This document shows, one piece after another, positions 1 through 7,847 of a stretch of 18,852 nucleotides of DNA; the first letter of the stretch is position 1, and each line of letters opens with the position of its first letter. Under the pieces are notes generated by a model. That model was not told the DNA's origin and did not search any database. It worked only from the letters and a program-made list of their open reading frames with translations. The DNA is from Pseudomonadota bacterium. GTDB lineage: Bacteria; Pseudomonadota; Gammaproteobacteria; Acidiferrobacterales; Acidiferrobacteraceae. A program made the translations under genes and the position numbers. The DNA lies in assembly GCA_021795255.1 (NCBI GenBank), contig JAJYPQ010000031.1:1-18852 (forward strand), written 5' to 3'.

Positions 1-812
1 ATGACAAGCGTCGTCCGCCGATTGGCAAAGCTTTGCACATAGGCACGCAGACTCTTGTAAAACAAGAAAAAGCGCGGGTTGTGATCGTAGGCCTTGGCGT
101 AAATCGCGGCCGCGCGGGCCTGCGCGTGGCCACGGATGATCCCGGCCTTCTCGTAGGCCTCGGCCAGAATCTTGGCGCGTTTGCGGTCGGCCTGTCCGCG
201 CGCCATCTGCGCCTTGGCCATGGCGCGCGCCTCGATGCGCGCGGCGCGGATCAGCTGATCGGACGCCATGCGTTTGTCGATGGCGCCAACGACACGATCA
301 CCAAGCCCTATGCGCTGAATGCTAAGATCGGCAATCACAAGTCCATAACGCGCAACTTGCGCGTTGAGTTTTTCTGTCAAAGACGTCAGATCCTTGCCGG
401 TAAGAATCTGGGCCAGCGTGCGTTGTCCGAAAAACCGCCGAAATTCGGTCACTGCCGCCTCGCGAATGCGCTCCTCGGCCTTGTGTCTCGACCCCCCGGT
501 ACTGGTCAGGTAGCGGCGAAAACTTGCGATCCGGTACTCGACGAACGCATCCACCAGGACCTGCTTGCGACCCTTGGTCAGCAAGGCTTGCGGTTCCACC
601 CGCAGGTTGAGGAGTCGCGCATTGAAGATATGCGCGTCCTGCGCAAAGGGTATCTTGGCGTGCAGCCCGGGTGCCACGCGGCTTTGAACGATGCGTCCGA
701 AAGTCGTCACCACCGCATATTGCCCGGCGTCAACTTCGTAGAGCGTGGCATTAAGGAGCACGACCACGAACGCTACCGCTGCTGCAAACGGCCACAGTAC
801 ACGCGCCTTCAT
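1..812 (-). CDS. hflC: HflC, SPFH/band-7 membrane protease modulator (C-terminus cut by window edge)
   Basis: HflC is the partner of HflK; together they form the large periplasm-facing membrane assembly that encloses and modulates the FtsH protease. Translating the minus strand from the ATG at 812 gives 270 open codons up to the window edge. The N-terminus has one hydrophobic segment (about residues 5-22) followed by YEVDAGQYAVVTTFGR, typical of band-7 proteins, and later the RIGLGDRVVGAIDKRM and alanine-rich AEAYEKAGIIRGHAQA stretches of the helical region. The visible end, FYKSLRAYVQSFANRRTTLV, matches the conserved HflC tail, so probably only about 10-25 residues are missing. Its ATG overlaps the hflK stop as ATGA, indicating translational coupling. 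Family assignment is firm. Confidence 0.93.
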   Translation of the reverse strand, partial: MKARVLWPFAAAVAFVVVLLNATLYEVDAGQYAVVTTFGRIVQSRVAPGLHAKIPFAQDAHIFNARLLNLRVEPQALLTKGRKQVLVDAFVEYRIASFRRYLTSTGGSRHKAEERIREAAVTEFRRFFGQRTLAQILTGKDLTSLTEKLNAQVARYGLVIADLSIQRIGLGDRVVGAIDKRMASDQLIRAARIEARAMAKAQMARGQADRKRAKILAEAYEKAGIIRGHAQARAAAIYAKAYDHNPRFFLFYKSLRAYVQSFANRRTTLV

Positions 813-1888
813 CGCTTAGCCCCCGGGTTTGCGGGCGCGCGCGGTGGCACAACCGGTGCGGGCGGGGGCGCCGCCATCGGCACATTGACCACGGCGCGAC
901 CGGCGTCCGACAACATCACCTTGCGTGCCTTTTGGTAGACATGTTCCATGGCATCTATCAAAAGCCGCTCGCGGGTTACGAGCGGCGCGCGCGCGTAGAT
1001 GCTCGCCAGCGCCAGAAAGCGCGCCGCACGGGTTTGCGCCTTGGATATCACGTGCGCGCGATAGATGTGCGCCTTGTCGATCAAGGCCGCCCCATCCGCG
1101 CGGGCCTTGGGGAGTATGGAATCGGCATAGGCCTGCGCCTGGCTTGCGTACCGCTTGGCATCCTCCCGCGCCCGTACCACCTTTTCAAATGCCGCGAGCA
1201 CGGTTTTGGGAGGGGCTGCCTTTTGGATCTTGATGGCAACGATATGGACGCCGACCCCATAGCGGTTGAGCAGGCCCTGCAATCGGGTCTTGACCACGGC
1301 GGCCAACGGGTAGGTGTCGTGCGCAAAGACGGCGTTTGCCGGGCTGTCCGCCACGGCTTGACGCATGACCGCCTCGGCGGCGCGGGCGATGGCCTTGCGC
1401 GGATGATCGACGGTGAAGAGGTAGCGCCGTGGATCGACCACCCGATACTGGACCGCAAACTGCAGGCGGACTATCCCCTGGTCATGGGTCAACATGGCCG
1501 CCTCGGCTGGGGCCGGTTCCCCTTCATAGAGTTTGGACACCGGACGATACCCGACTGCCACCACATGGATCTGACGGATGCTGACGACCCGGTCGCCGGC
1601 AAGCGGCGCCGGCCAGTGCCAGTGGGCCCCAGGGCGCATGATCCGGACCGCTCGGCCGAATTGCTGCAAGACCGCGCGGTCTCCCTGAGGCACGCTGTAA
1701 AAGCCCGTCACCAACCAGCCCGCCAGGACGGCAAAGGCCATAACCCCGAATACCCAAGGGGGTGGCGCACCCCTGTGTCGTCGCAACCGGCGCCACAGGC
1801 GCTGGATGATGGCGTCGAGGTCAAAGGGCCCGGAAGCGCCCCTACGTCCCCATGGATCCTGGCCCTTCCCCGGATCGTTCCATCCCAC
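809..1888 (-). CDS. hflK: HflK, SPFH/band-7 membrane protease modulator
   Basis: HflK pairs with HflC around FtsH in the inner membrane. The 359-residue product is shorter than E. coli HflK (about 419). It has a Gly/Arg-rich cytoplasmic N-terminus, one membrane segment at about 45-62, and then the SPFH domain starting at FYSVPQGDRAVLQQFGR. HAQIPL-like strands are replaced by HWHWPAPLAGDRV, and a long Ala/Lys helical region (AREDAKRYASQAQAYADSIL) follows. The last 30 residues are Pro/Ala-rich. The start is GTG at 1888, giving the expected MGWNDPG opening; no in-frame ATG gives a better N-terminus. hflC follows with a four-base overlap. The usual upstream hfq-hflX genes are not present within the 500 bases in front. 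Confidence 0.94.
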   Translation of the reverse strand: MGWNDPGKGQDPWGRRGASGPFDLDAIIQRLWRRLRRHRGAPPPWVFGVMAFAVLAGWLVTGFYSVPQGDRAVLQQFGRAVRIMRPGAHWHWPAPLAGDRVVSIRQIHVVAVGYRPVSKLYEGEPAPAEAAMLTHDQGIVRLQFAVQYRVVDPRRYLFTVDHPRKAIARAAEAVMRQAVADSPANAVFAHDTYPLAAVVKTRLQGLLNRYGVGVHIVAIKIQKAAPPKTVLAAFEKVVRAREDAKRYASQAQAYADSILPKARADGAALIDKAHIYRAHVISKAQTRAARFLALASIYARAPLVTRERLLIDAMEHVYQKARKVMLSDAGRAVVNVPMAAPPPAPVVPPRAPANPGAKR

Positions 1889-1924
1889 GTATCGGTTCCC
1901 CGTTGCCCTATCGACAAACGCGCT

Positions 1925-1953
1925 ATTCTAGGCGTCCCGCCCCGGCACGGCAA
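1925..1953 (-). promoter_or_regulatory. Probable sigma70 promoter of hflK-hflC
   Basis: Read on the minus strand, TTGCCG (1953-1948) is followed by a 17-base spacer and TAGAAT (1930-1925). This matches the -35/-10 consensus at 4/6 and 5/6 positions with ideal spacing. It lies about 37 bases upstream of the GTG start of hflK, giving a short leader. It is consistent with hflKC being transcribed on its own here. The promoter is a sequence match only. Confidence 0.55.
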
Positions 1954-2342
1954 CAACGCCGCGGCTTTTGCCCGGGTCGCACGCCAGCGGCGACGGGCGC
2001 CGCTTGTACCCGGGCCCATGGCTTTGAAGGACGGCGCCCGGATTGCAATCGCGGATGTCCCGGATGCACCAGACCACCTTCTTTGGCACACCGTTATCAC
2101 CGATCGCATGGTATGCGCGGTGGTCGTCTGGTGTGGGGCGGTCCGCCGGAAGGGCTTATCGGCGCGGCCTTAGAGGGAGACGCCGAGAGCGCAGGCGCCA
2201 CGGCCGACCCGGCCACGGCGCCGCCCGGGCTCGGCCTTGGTATCGACGCCGCCCGGCCTTCTTGGCGCCGAATTCCCGGGATCTTTACGGCCCCCCAAAG
2301 CCGCCTCATTGGGACTTAAGTGTGGTCTTTTTGTCGGGGCAT
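1954..2342. other. Gene-poor intergenic region between hflK and tRNA-Lys
   Basis: About 390 bases with no supportable gene. Several open frames cross it on both strands, but they are low-complexity Arg/Pro/Gly-rich translations without recognisable motifs, and the longest ones are extensions of frames antisense to hflK or run through the tRNA. No hfq or hflX remnant is recognisable. It contains the divergent space between the hflK promoter and the tRNA promoter. Confidence 0.5.
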
Positions 2343-2343
2343 C

Positions 2344-2371
2344 TTGCCGTCTGCCAAAAAGGTTTTATACT
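2344..2371 (+). promoter_or_regulatory. Probable promoter of tRNA-Lys
   Basis: TTGCCG at 2344-2349, a 16-base spacer and TATACT at 2366-2371 form a good sigma70-type promoter. A GC-rich discriminator (GCGCGGG) follows, as is common at stable-RNA promoters under stringent control. The mature tRNA begins 14 bases after the -10 element. It has the same -35 hexamer as the hflK promoter on the other strand. Confidence 0.6.
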
Positions 2372-2384
2372 GCGCGGGTCACAT

Positions 2385-2460
2385 GGGCCGTTAGCTCAGT
2401 TGGTAGAGCAGCTGACTCTTAATCAGGTGGTCCCAGGTTCGAGCCCTGGACGGCCCACCA
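2385..2460 (+). tRNA. tRNA-Lys, anticodon CTT, with encoded CCA
   Basis: A complete 76-base cloverleaf. The acceptor strand GGGCCGT pairs with ACGGCCC, followed by discriminator A and a genome-encoded CCA. The D arm holds AGCTCAGTTGGTAGAGC, the anticodon stem GCTGA/TCAGG closes loop CTCTTAA with anticodon CTT at 2418-2420, and the T arm has GGTTCGAGCCC. CTT reads AAG codons and U37-type features (A37, A38) match bacterial tRNA-Lys. Open frames through it give the artefactual LAQLVEQLTLNQVVPGSSPG peptide and are not genes. Confidence 0.98.
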
Positions 2461-2620
2461 ATCCCCTTCCATAGAAGCGACAGGCGGCGCTTTAAGGGCG
2501 CTCTACCTTAAGGTCCCCGGGATGGACCAACAAGACCCCAAGCGGCGGACATACGAGGCGTTAGGAATGGCCTGTGGCGAGACCTACCGCGCTCGTTTGG
2601 GTTGAGGGGAACCCGTTTTT

Positions 2621-2648
2621 TGACATCCCCGGCCTGAAGACCGGAGAT
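2621..2648 (-). repeat. IS200/IS605-type right-end hairpin
   Basis: On the minus strand the sequence reads AATCTCCGGTCTTCAGGCC and continues GGGGATGTCA. This is the imperfect hairpin with ATGTCA end that commonly follows the stop codon of tnpB in IS200/IS605-family elements, where it forms the right end and the 3' part of the omega RNA. CCGG arms pair around a short CTGAAG loop with mismatches. It directly follows the degenerate tnpB tail. No matching left end was found. Confidence 0.5.
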
Positions 2649-2659
2649 TCCTGCGGCGC

Positions 2660-2803
2660 TCAAAGAGCCGCCCGCAAGTCGCTTCGGTGGGTTCCTCGGC
2701 CGAGCGCGCAACCGCGGCTCGTATCTCCAGCGTTACTTCCGGCATGCCCTGCCGTAGGCCAGTGGTTGTTGCCGGCAGGATCGTTAAGACGGTTGCGCCG
2801 TCC
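2660..2803 (-). pseudogene. tnpB: Degenerate C-terminal fragment of a TnpB-like protein
   Basis: A minus-strand frame of about 47 codons ending in TGA reads RRNRLNDPAGNNHWPTAGHAG and goes on SNAGDTSRG. The TAGHAGxNA(C)GD block is a hallmark of the variable C-terminal tail of many TnpB proteins, just before the right-end hairpin. The frame is closed by a TAG a few codons upstream, and the zinc-finger and RuvC motifs (DRDxNAA) are not present, so only the 3' end survives. TnpB is an RNA-guided nuclease of IS200/IS605 elements; this copy cannot make one. Identification rests on a short motif plus the adjoining hairpin. Confidence 0.45.
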
Positions 2804-3403
2804 GTGCTACGACCGGAGGAAGTCCCTATGGGATCCTTCCCCGCCCTGATGGGCCATTCGGCCCACAATGACAGCGGGGCTTGTCGCGCACCGGGTCAGG
2901 CGCACATCGGATTGCAAGGTTCGCTTCCCACGTTCCACCCCCTTCCGGCCCATAGCCTTTTGAAGACCTAGATGTTGTCTACCGTTTGCGCATAGATATG
3001 CGATGGTTCGCGGCAAACGCGTAAGCTTCGCATCCCTGCCACGCCGATTTGCCTATCACCCCCAAGAACGCGGCCTCTTTGGGAATCGTGACCGCCAAAG
3101 CCCGGTCGGGCTTGCCTGGGCCAGGCGCAAAACGGCTCCCCAGGCCCTTTTAGTTCAACGCAAATTCGAGGTGGAGCCGGATGCGAATGGGCTTTGCTCT
3201 GGTGATGCCGCGTGCGACATCCTTAAAACTTACCCACAGGGACGTCCCATTACTCATTGGCGTTCGGGGGCCAAGGGTTTCGCGGTCTTTTAAGGTCGCG
3301 CCCTCACGCCCATAGATCTTTAAAGGGCCATGCCGCGACTTTGCTTTAAGCGACACGACTTGCGTTTGCTTGCAAACCCTCTTGATCCTGGGCGCATGCA
3401 AGT

Positions 3404-3419
3404 CCTATGTTTACATAGG
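3404..3419. repeat. Perfect 7-bp palindrome (operator-like)
   Basis: CCTATGT and ACATAGG form perfect 7-base inverted arms separated by TT. The high AT content inside a GC-rich intergenic region makes it stand out. It lies 308 bases upstream of the ATPase start, rather far for a simple operator. It could be a regulator site, a small hairpin or a remnant of the nearby mobile element. Confidence 0.3.
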
Positions 3420-3727
3420 GCCGCAAGGGAAGCGGCGCTGGACGCATTGAACCTATCCGCCGGGCGCTATTGCCGTGTCAGGTTTCCCGACCCGCATGGT
3501 TTATAGAGGCGATATCGGAGCATTCGACCACGGCGAAAGCCCCTCACGGGAATATTGTGGCGTGTTCGCGCCTTGCGGATCATGGAACTCGCGCCCCGCT
3601 ACATCATGGGGAAGCGATATCAGCTAAAATACAAGCGCGTATGTGGTGAACCGCCTGACTGGCCACGAAGGTAAAGATCGCCATTCGCGGCTGCGTCCCG
3701 CGGCCGGTTGTGCAAACGGGAGATGAT

Positions 3728-6019
3728 ATGAGCGCAGATGTGGGCCTGACCGAGGCAGAGGCGCAGCGGCGTTTGGCGCAATACGGGCCCAATGCCGTCA
3801 TAGAAGTAAAACAGCGGATATGGTTGCTCTTTCTTCGCAAATTCTGGGCCCCTGTGCCATGGATGCTGGAGATTACTCTGGCTCTCGAGCTTATCCTCGA
3901 CAAGCGGCCGGAAGCGGCCATCATCGGCTTATTGCTTGTATTCAACGCCATTCTCGGATTTCGTCAGGAACATAAAGCCCAAAACGCCCTGGATGCCTTG
4001 AAAAAACGCCTTCGCATCATGGCGCGCGTTTTTCGCGACGGGCAATGGCGCAGCATCCCAGCCCACGACATCGTGCCAGGCGATTTGGTTCATATCCGTA
4101 TCGGGGATATCGTGCCGGCGGATATGACACTTACAGACGGGCAAATTCTGGTGGATCAATCCGCGCTTACGGGTGAATCGATGCCCGTCGATCGAAGTGC
4201 TGCATCCGCGGTCTACTCCGCTTCCATTGTTCGTCGCGGGGAGGCGAGCGGCACCATAACGGCAACGGGCGCGCAAAGCTATTTTGGCAAGACCGCCGAA
4301 TTGGTACGCGGCGCGGGATCCAAGAGTCATCTGGAAGAGCTTGTGTTGGCCATAGTCCGCTATCTTGTGATCATGGATGGCTTTCTGGTGGCGGCTATAT
4401 TGATCTACGCCACCGTCGCGCATATGCCGCTCGCGGAAATCCTGCCCTTTGCCCTCATCCTCTTTGTGGCCTCCGTACCCGTCGCCCTTCCCGCCACCTT
4501 TACGCTCGCAACAGCCATGGCCTCTTTGGGTCTTGCACAGCGGGGGGTGCTTGTGACGCGTCTGGCCGCCATTGAGGAAGCGGCTGCCATGAGCGATCTT
4601 TGCAGCGATAAGACGGGTACGCTGACTCAGAATCGGCTGAGTTTGGTGGCGACCAAGCCCTTTGGCGACGCGACCCTCGCGCAGCTTTTGGCCATGGCGG
4701 CCATCGCCAGCGATGACGCGACCCAGGATCCCATCGATCTGACCATTTTGGCGGCGGCACAGGCGCAGAAGGTGACGCTGCCCCAAAGATTACGCTTTAC
4801 GCCTTTCGATCCCGCCACCAAACGTTCCGAGGCCACATTTGAAGTCGATGGCACCTCGTGGCAAGCCATGAAAGGCGCGCCTCAAGTGCTTGCCGCGCTG
4901 GCCAAGGCAAGCGACTGGGAATCGGTGGCGCAAGATCTCGCGTCCCAGGGCGCGCGGGTTCTGGCGGTGGCGGCAGGGCCTGCCGGAGAGCTTCATTTAC
5001 TTGGCCTATTGGCGCTGGCGGACCCTATCCGCACGGATGCTCTGCAGGCTTTGGGAACCCTGCGGAGTTTTGGAGTACGGGTACGCATGGTGACCGGTGA
5101 CAACGTCGCCACCGCAAAAACGGTCGCGAAGACGCTTGGTCTCACGGGTCCCGTGTGCGATCGCGCCGAGATCGGTAAGGATTGTGCCGTCTATGCCGGG
5201 GTTTTTCCCGAGGACAAGTTTCATCTCGTACAAGGCCTGCAACGGCAGCACAAGATCGTCGGTATGACCGGAGATGGTGTAAACGACGCGCCCGCCCTGA
5301 AACAGGCCGAGGTAGGGATCGCGGTGGAAAGCGCCACCGATGTCGCCAAAGCGGCCGCAAGCCTCGTTCTCACGAACCCTGGACTCTCCGGGGTCGCCGA
5401 CGCCGTTGAGACGGGTCGGCGTGTTTATCAGCGCCTGCTCACATATACACTGAACAAGATCGTCAAGACCTTCCAGGTTGCGCTATTCTTAAGCCTTGGG
5501 TTGCTCATTTTCCGCAGCTTTGTTATCACCCCTTTTCTTGTCCTTTTACTCTTGTTTGCCAATGACTTCATCACGATGTCATTGGCCAGTGACCATGTGC
5601 GACCCTCACGGACACCGGACCGATGGAATGTTCGTGCGCTCATCTTTTCTTCGCTTATCGTGGCGATAGCATGGCTTGCCTATATTTTTTGTGTCTATCT
5701 CGTGGGCCGCGCCATAAATCTGCCATTATCCAGTCTGCAAACCTTGGATTTCCTGGGGCTTGTATTCTCCGGTCTTGCCAATGTCTTTCTTGTTCGTGAG
5801 CGCGGTCACATTTGGGGCTCGCGTCCAGGAGCCTTCCTCCTTTGGGCCAGCCTCGCAGACATCGTGCTTGTCAGCCTGTTGGCACAAAAAGGCTTGCTCA
5901 TGGCGCCCTTATCGCTGGCTACAACGTCCTGGCTACTCATCGCCACGGTTCTCTATACGTTACTCCTTGACCAAATCAAAGTTCCGTTACTGCGCCACCT
6001 CACAAAACCCGCGGCGTGA
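3728..6019 (+). CDS. P3A-type plasma-membrane H+-ATPase
   Basis: A proton-exporting P-type ATPase of the P3A (fungal/plant PMA, AHA) family, 763 residues. Counting from the ATG at 3728: WAPVPWMLE at 40-48 in the first membrane hairpin, actuator TGES at 148-151, PVALP in M4 at 251-255, phosphorylation motif DKTGTLT with Asp294, nucleotide-site KGAP at 382-385, TGDN at 456-459 and hinge GDGVND at 515-520. Six further membrane segments follow. Asp613 in M6 (FANDFITMS) aligns with the plant AHA2 proton-acceptor Asp684. It ends soon after the last helix, so it lacks the C-terminal autoinhibitory domain. ATG 3728 is preferred over the upstream GTG at 3710 because GGGAGA sits five bases before it. 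Likely role: expelling protons in acid conditions; monocistronic. Confidence 0.93.
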   Translation: MSADVGLTEAEAQRRLAQYGPNAVIEVKQRIWLLFLRKFWAPVPWMLEITLALELILDKRPEAAIIGLLLVFNAILGFRQEHKAQNALDALKKRLRIMARVFRDGQWRSIPAHDIVPGDLVHIRIGDIVPADMTLTDGQILVDQSALTGESMPVDRSAASAVYSASIVRRGEASGTITATGAQSYFGKTAELVRGAGSKSHLEELVLAIVRYLVIMDGFLVAAILIYATVAHMPLAEILPFALILFVASVPVALPATFTLATAMASLGLAQRGVLVTRLAAIEEAAAMSDLCSDKTGTLTQNRLSLVATKPFGDATLAQLLAMAAIASDDATQDPIDLTILAAAQAQKVTLPQRLRFTPFDPATKRSEATFEVDGTSWQAMKGAPQVLAALAKASDWESVAQDLASQGARVLAVAAGPAGELHLLGLLALADPIRTDALQALGTLRSFGVRVRMVTGDNVATAKTVAKTLGLTGPVCDRAEIGKDCAVYAGVFPEDKFHLVQGLQRQHKIVGMTGDGVNDAPALKQAEVGIAVESATDVAKAAASLVLTNPGLSGVADAVETGRRVYQRLLTYTLNKIVKTFQVALFLSLGLLIFRSFVITPFLVLLLLFANDFITMSLASDHVRPSRTPDRWNVRALIFSSLIVAIAWLAYIFCVYLVGRAINLPLSSLQTLDFLGLVFSGLANVFLVRERGHIWGSRPGAFLLWASLADIVLVSLLAQKGLLMAPLSLATTSWLLIATVLYTLLLDQIKVPLLRHLTKPAA

Positions 6020-6142
6020 TGCTTTGAACCTACCCTTGAAGACGGATCCTTTAAGACCTTCGTGTGGATAAGTGGGGCGATAAAACCGAGCCGTCCATTG
6101 CGTCGCGCTTCAAACACCCGCCGATAATTCCATGAGAGAAGA

Positions 6143-7492
6143 CTACTGCCACTTGCGCTCGGCGACCCAGGCCACATGTTGGGCGCGCGCGATTTTGGAC
6201 GCAGGTAACATGAGGCGCGCAAAGGCCATGCGGTTTGCCGCCTCACCGGCGCTTGCGCTGTGCGGGCGGGCATTAAGACGCGCAATCAGGTACCAACGAT
6301 AGGCCTCCACACGATCCAAAGGTATACCACGCCCCCGCCAATAGGCGGAGGCGAGCTTGAGGGCGCCCCTGGCGCTGCGCTCGTACGCGGCACGCCGGTA
6401 CCAAGAGACGGCGCGCGGGTCGTTTTGGGTGACGCCGCTCCCTTCCTCGTAGGCGCGCGCCAATCGCAACTGCGCCGGCACATAGCCATGCCGCGCCGCG
6501 CGGCGGTACCAACGATCGGCGGCCTTGAGGTTCTGCCCCACACCCTTTCCCGCGGCATATACGCGGCCCAGCGCATACTGCGCGCGCGCGAGATGCCGGC
6601 GGGCCGCGCGCTGGTACCAATAACGGGATAATTCTCTGTTTCGGGTAACGCCGCGCCCCGTCGCATACGCGCGCCCTAGATAGTACATCGCTTCCGCCGA
6701 CCCAAGCCACGCTGCATGGCGGTACCAAAAAACGGCCCGCCGCAGGCGCTGCCGCGCGCCACGCCCGAAGGCATAAGCGAGACCAAGGCGCGTCTCGGCA
6801 AGAGCCACACCCGCGTGCGCGGCGAGGCGGTCCCAGTGCACGCTCTTTTTAGTGTTGCGCAAAACACCCATCCCATGCGCGTACGCCTCGGCAAGGGCCC
6901 ATTGCGCTGCGGTATCGCCTTGGCGTGCGGCGCGGCGCCACCACACAATACCGCGGCGGCGGTTCGCAGCCCCCCCAAAGACCATCTGCTCCATCCGGCC
7001 CCACTGGTACTGGGCCGCGGCGTTACCCTGGTGGGCCGCCTTACGATACCAAAACGCGGCACGTGAGATATTCTGGGAGCCATCAGTGCCCTCATAATCC
7101 TGATCGGCGCACAGCATCTCGGCATAGACATCCCCGCCGCGGGCGGCGCGCCGCAGCCACTCGTTACCCCGAACTTTATTGAGGGAGACGCCGCGCCCGG
7201 CTTCGTACGCCCGAGCCACTTCGAGAGCGGCCAGAGCGTTTCGGCCCTCTGCCGCCTTGTGAAACCACACGAAGGCCCGTGTGAAATGGCCCTCGGTCTT
7301 TTGATATTGACCATACCACAAGGCCGCGGACGGACGTTGAGACTTCGCGCGATGCCGCAGGGTGAGCCAGGCGTGCGTGCTCCCGCGGCACGCCGCCTTG
7401 TAGAGGAGCGCATTTTGGACCGAGGCCCCCACCTGCCCCGCAAAGGCCGCGATGCATAGTCCGATCACGATGACACCGAGATATCTTGGCAT
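6143..7492 (-). CDS. Secreted Sel1-like repeat protein
   Basis: A 449-residue protein with a signal peptide (MPRYLGVIVIGLCIAAFAGQ, cut probably after VGA) and about nine tandem Sel1-like repeats of 36 residues. Repeats show the pattern A..WYR.AA..G...AQ..LG..Y..G.GV..N, for example YWYQRAARRHLARAQYALGR and DRWYRRAARHGYVPAQLRLA. Sel1 repeats form alpha-solenoids that bind partner proteins; the partner here is unknown. ATG 7492 is chosen because GGGAGGGAAG lies just in front and it begins the signal peptide. An in-frame extension to 7765 is Gly/Arg-rich and rejected. It points the same way as the tad motor genes but is 355 bases beyond the DsbG-like gene, so it may have its own transcript. It converges on the ATPase gene. 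Confidence 0.85.
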   Translation of the reverse strand: MPRYLGVIVIGLCIAAFAGQVGASVQNALLYKAACRGSTHAWLTLRHRAKSQRPSAALWYGQYQKTEGHFTRAFVWFHKAAEGRNALAALEVARAYEAGRGVSLNKVRGNEWLRRAARGGDVYAEMLCADQDYEGTDGSQNISRAAFWYRKAAHQGNAAAQYQWGRMEQMVFGGAANRRRGIVWWRRAARQGDTAAQWALAEAYAHGMGVLRNTKKSVHWDRLAAHAGVALAETRLGLAYAFGRGARQRLRRAVFWYRHAAWLGSAEAMYYLGRAYATGRGVTRNRELSRYWYQRAARRHLARAQYALGRVYAAGKGVGQNLKAADRWYRRAARHGYVPAQLRLARAYEEGSGVTQNDPRAVSWYRRAAYERSARGALKLASAYWRGRGIPLDRVEAYRWYLIARLNARPHSASAGEAANRMAFARLMLPASKIARAQHVAWVAERKWQ

Positions 7493-7847
7493 GACACTTC
7501 CCTCCCTTATTCCGCGCCCCACGGCGTCTTGCAACGGTAACGATGTAAGGCCGACGACACACACCCCCTCCCGGCATGGTCGGACCCAAGCTCCTCCGTT
7601 GTCGCCCCGCGGCCCACGCGGAAAACTCCCGCAGCCCCGCATTGCCGTCCACCCCCTGCCGAACACCAAGAAGCCTTCAGTCCTTGGCATCGCGACCGCC
7701 ACAAGACCTGTGTTGCATCCTGGCCATCCCAGGACACCGTCGCGCTGCGGGACCCATCCGAACATCGTGGCTTATCCGCCGCATGATCGGACTTTACATC
7801 CGGGTCATCGCCCGGCTCGCCCATCGCGCAAGCCGCACCCCCTGCGA
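7493..7847. other. Intergenic region upstream of the Sel1-repeat gene
   Basis: 355 bases without a supportable gene. Frames on both strands are open but read as low-complexity, Pro-rich (plus) or Gly/Cys-rich (minus) sequence. One minus frame begins with a GTGA overlap at 7851 but has no motif, and its translation through the leader of the Sel1 gene looks random. I see no clear promoter or terminator hairpin. Confidence 0.5.

Larger units (their letters stand above)
2461..3727. other. 1.27 kb gene-poor region with transposon remnant
   Basis: No intact gene can be supported between the tRNA and the ATPase. The left part (about 2620-2800) holds a decayed tnpB end, listed separately. From about 2870 to 3400 there are open frames of 69-96 codons on both strands (for example 3003-3293 plus and 3150-3401 minus) that overlap each other, lack convincing ribosome sites and show no recognised motif. 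A 16-base palindrome sits at 3404-3419. TTTAAGG-like words recur at about 2491, 3288 and 3319, without a regular array. Confidence 0.55.

Noticed and set aside
33..938. 301-codon plus-strand frame antisense to hflC
   Set aside because: The opposite strand encodes a clear HflC; this frame shows no domain.
932..2173. 413-codon plus-strand frame antisense to hflK
   Set aside because: Mirror frame of a strongly supported gene in GC-rich DNA; no motifs and no ribosome site.
2043..2474. 143-codon plus-strand frame running through tRNA-Lys
   Set aside because: Its C-terminal half is the translation of the tRNA (LAQLVEQLTLNQVVPGSSPG), a well-known annotation artefact; the rest is Arg-rich and motif-free.
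2815..2825. GGAGGAAGTCC, resembling the RNase P RNA motif GAGGAAAGTCC
   Set aside because: One A short of the motif, and the other conserved RNase P RNA blocks are not found around it.
3003..3401. Overlapping frames of 96 (plus) and 83 (minus) codons
   Set aside because: Neither has a recognised motif or a convincing ribosome site, and they exclude each other over much of their length.
6063..6071. Perfect DnaA-box 9-mer (TGTGGATAA) between the convergent ATPase and Sel1 genes
   Set aside because: A single copy, with only a one-mismatch relative at about 3231; no cluster, AT-rich unwinding element or replication genes nearby.
7493..7765. 91-codon N-terminal extension of the Sel1-repeat protein
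   Set aside because: Low-complexity Gly/Arg sequence; the internal ATG at 7492 has a strong ribosome site and begins a signal peptide.
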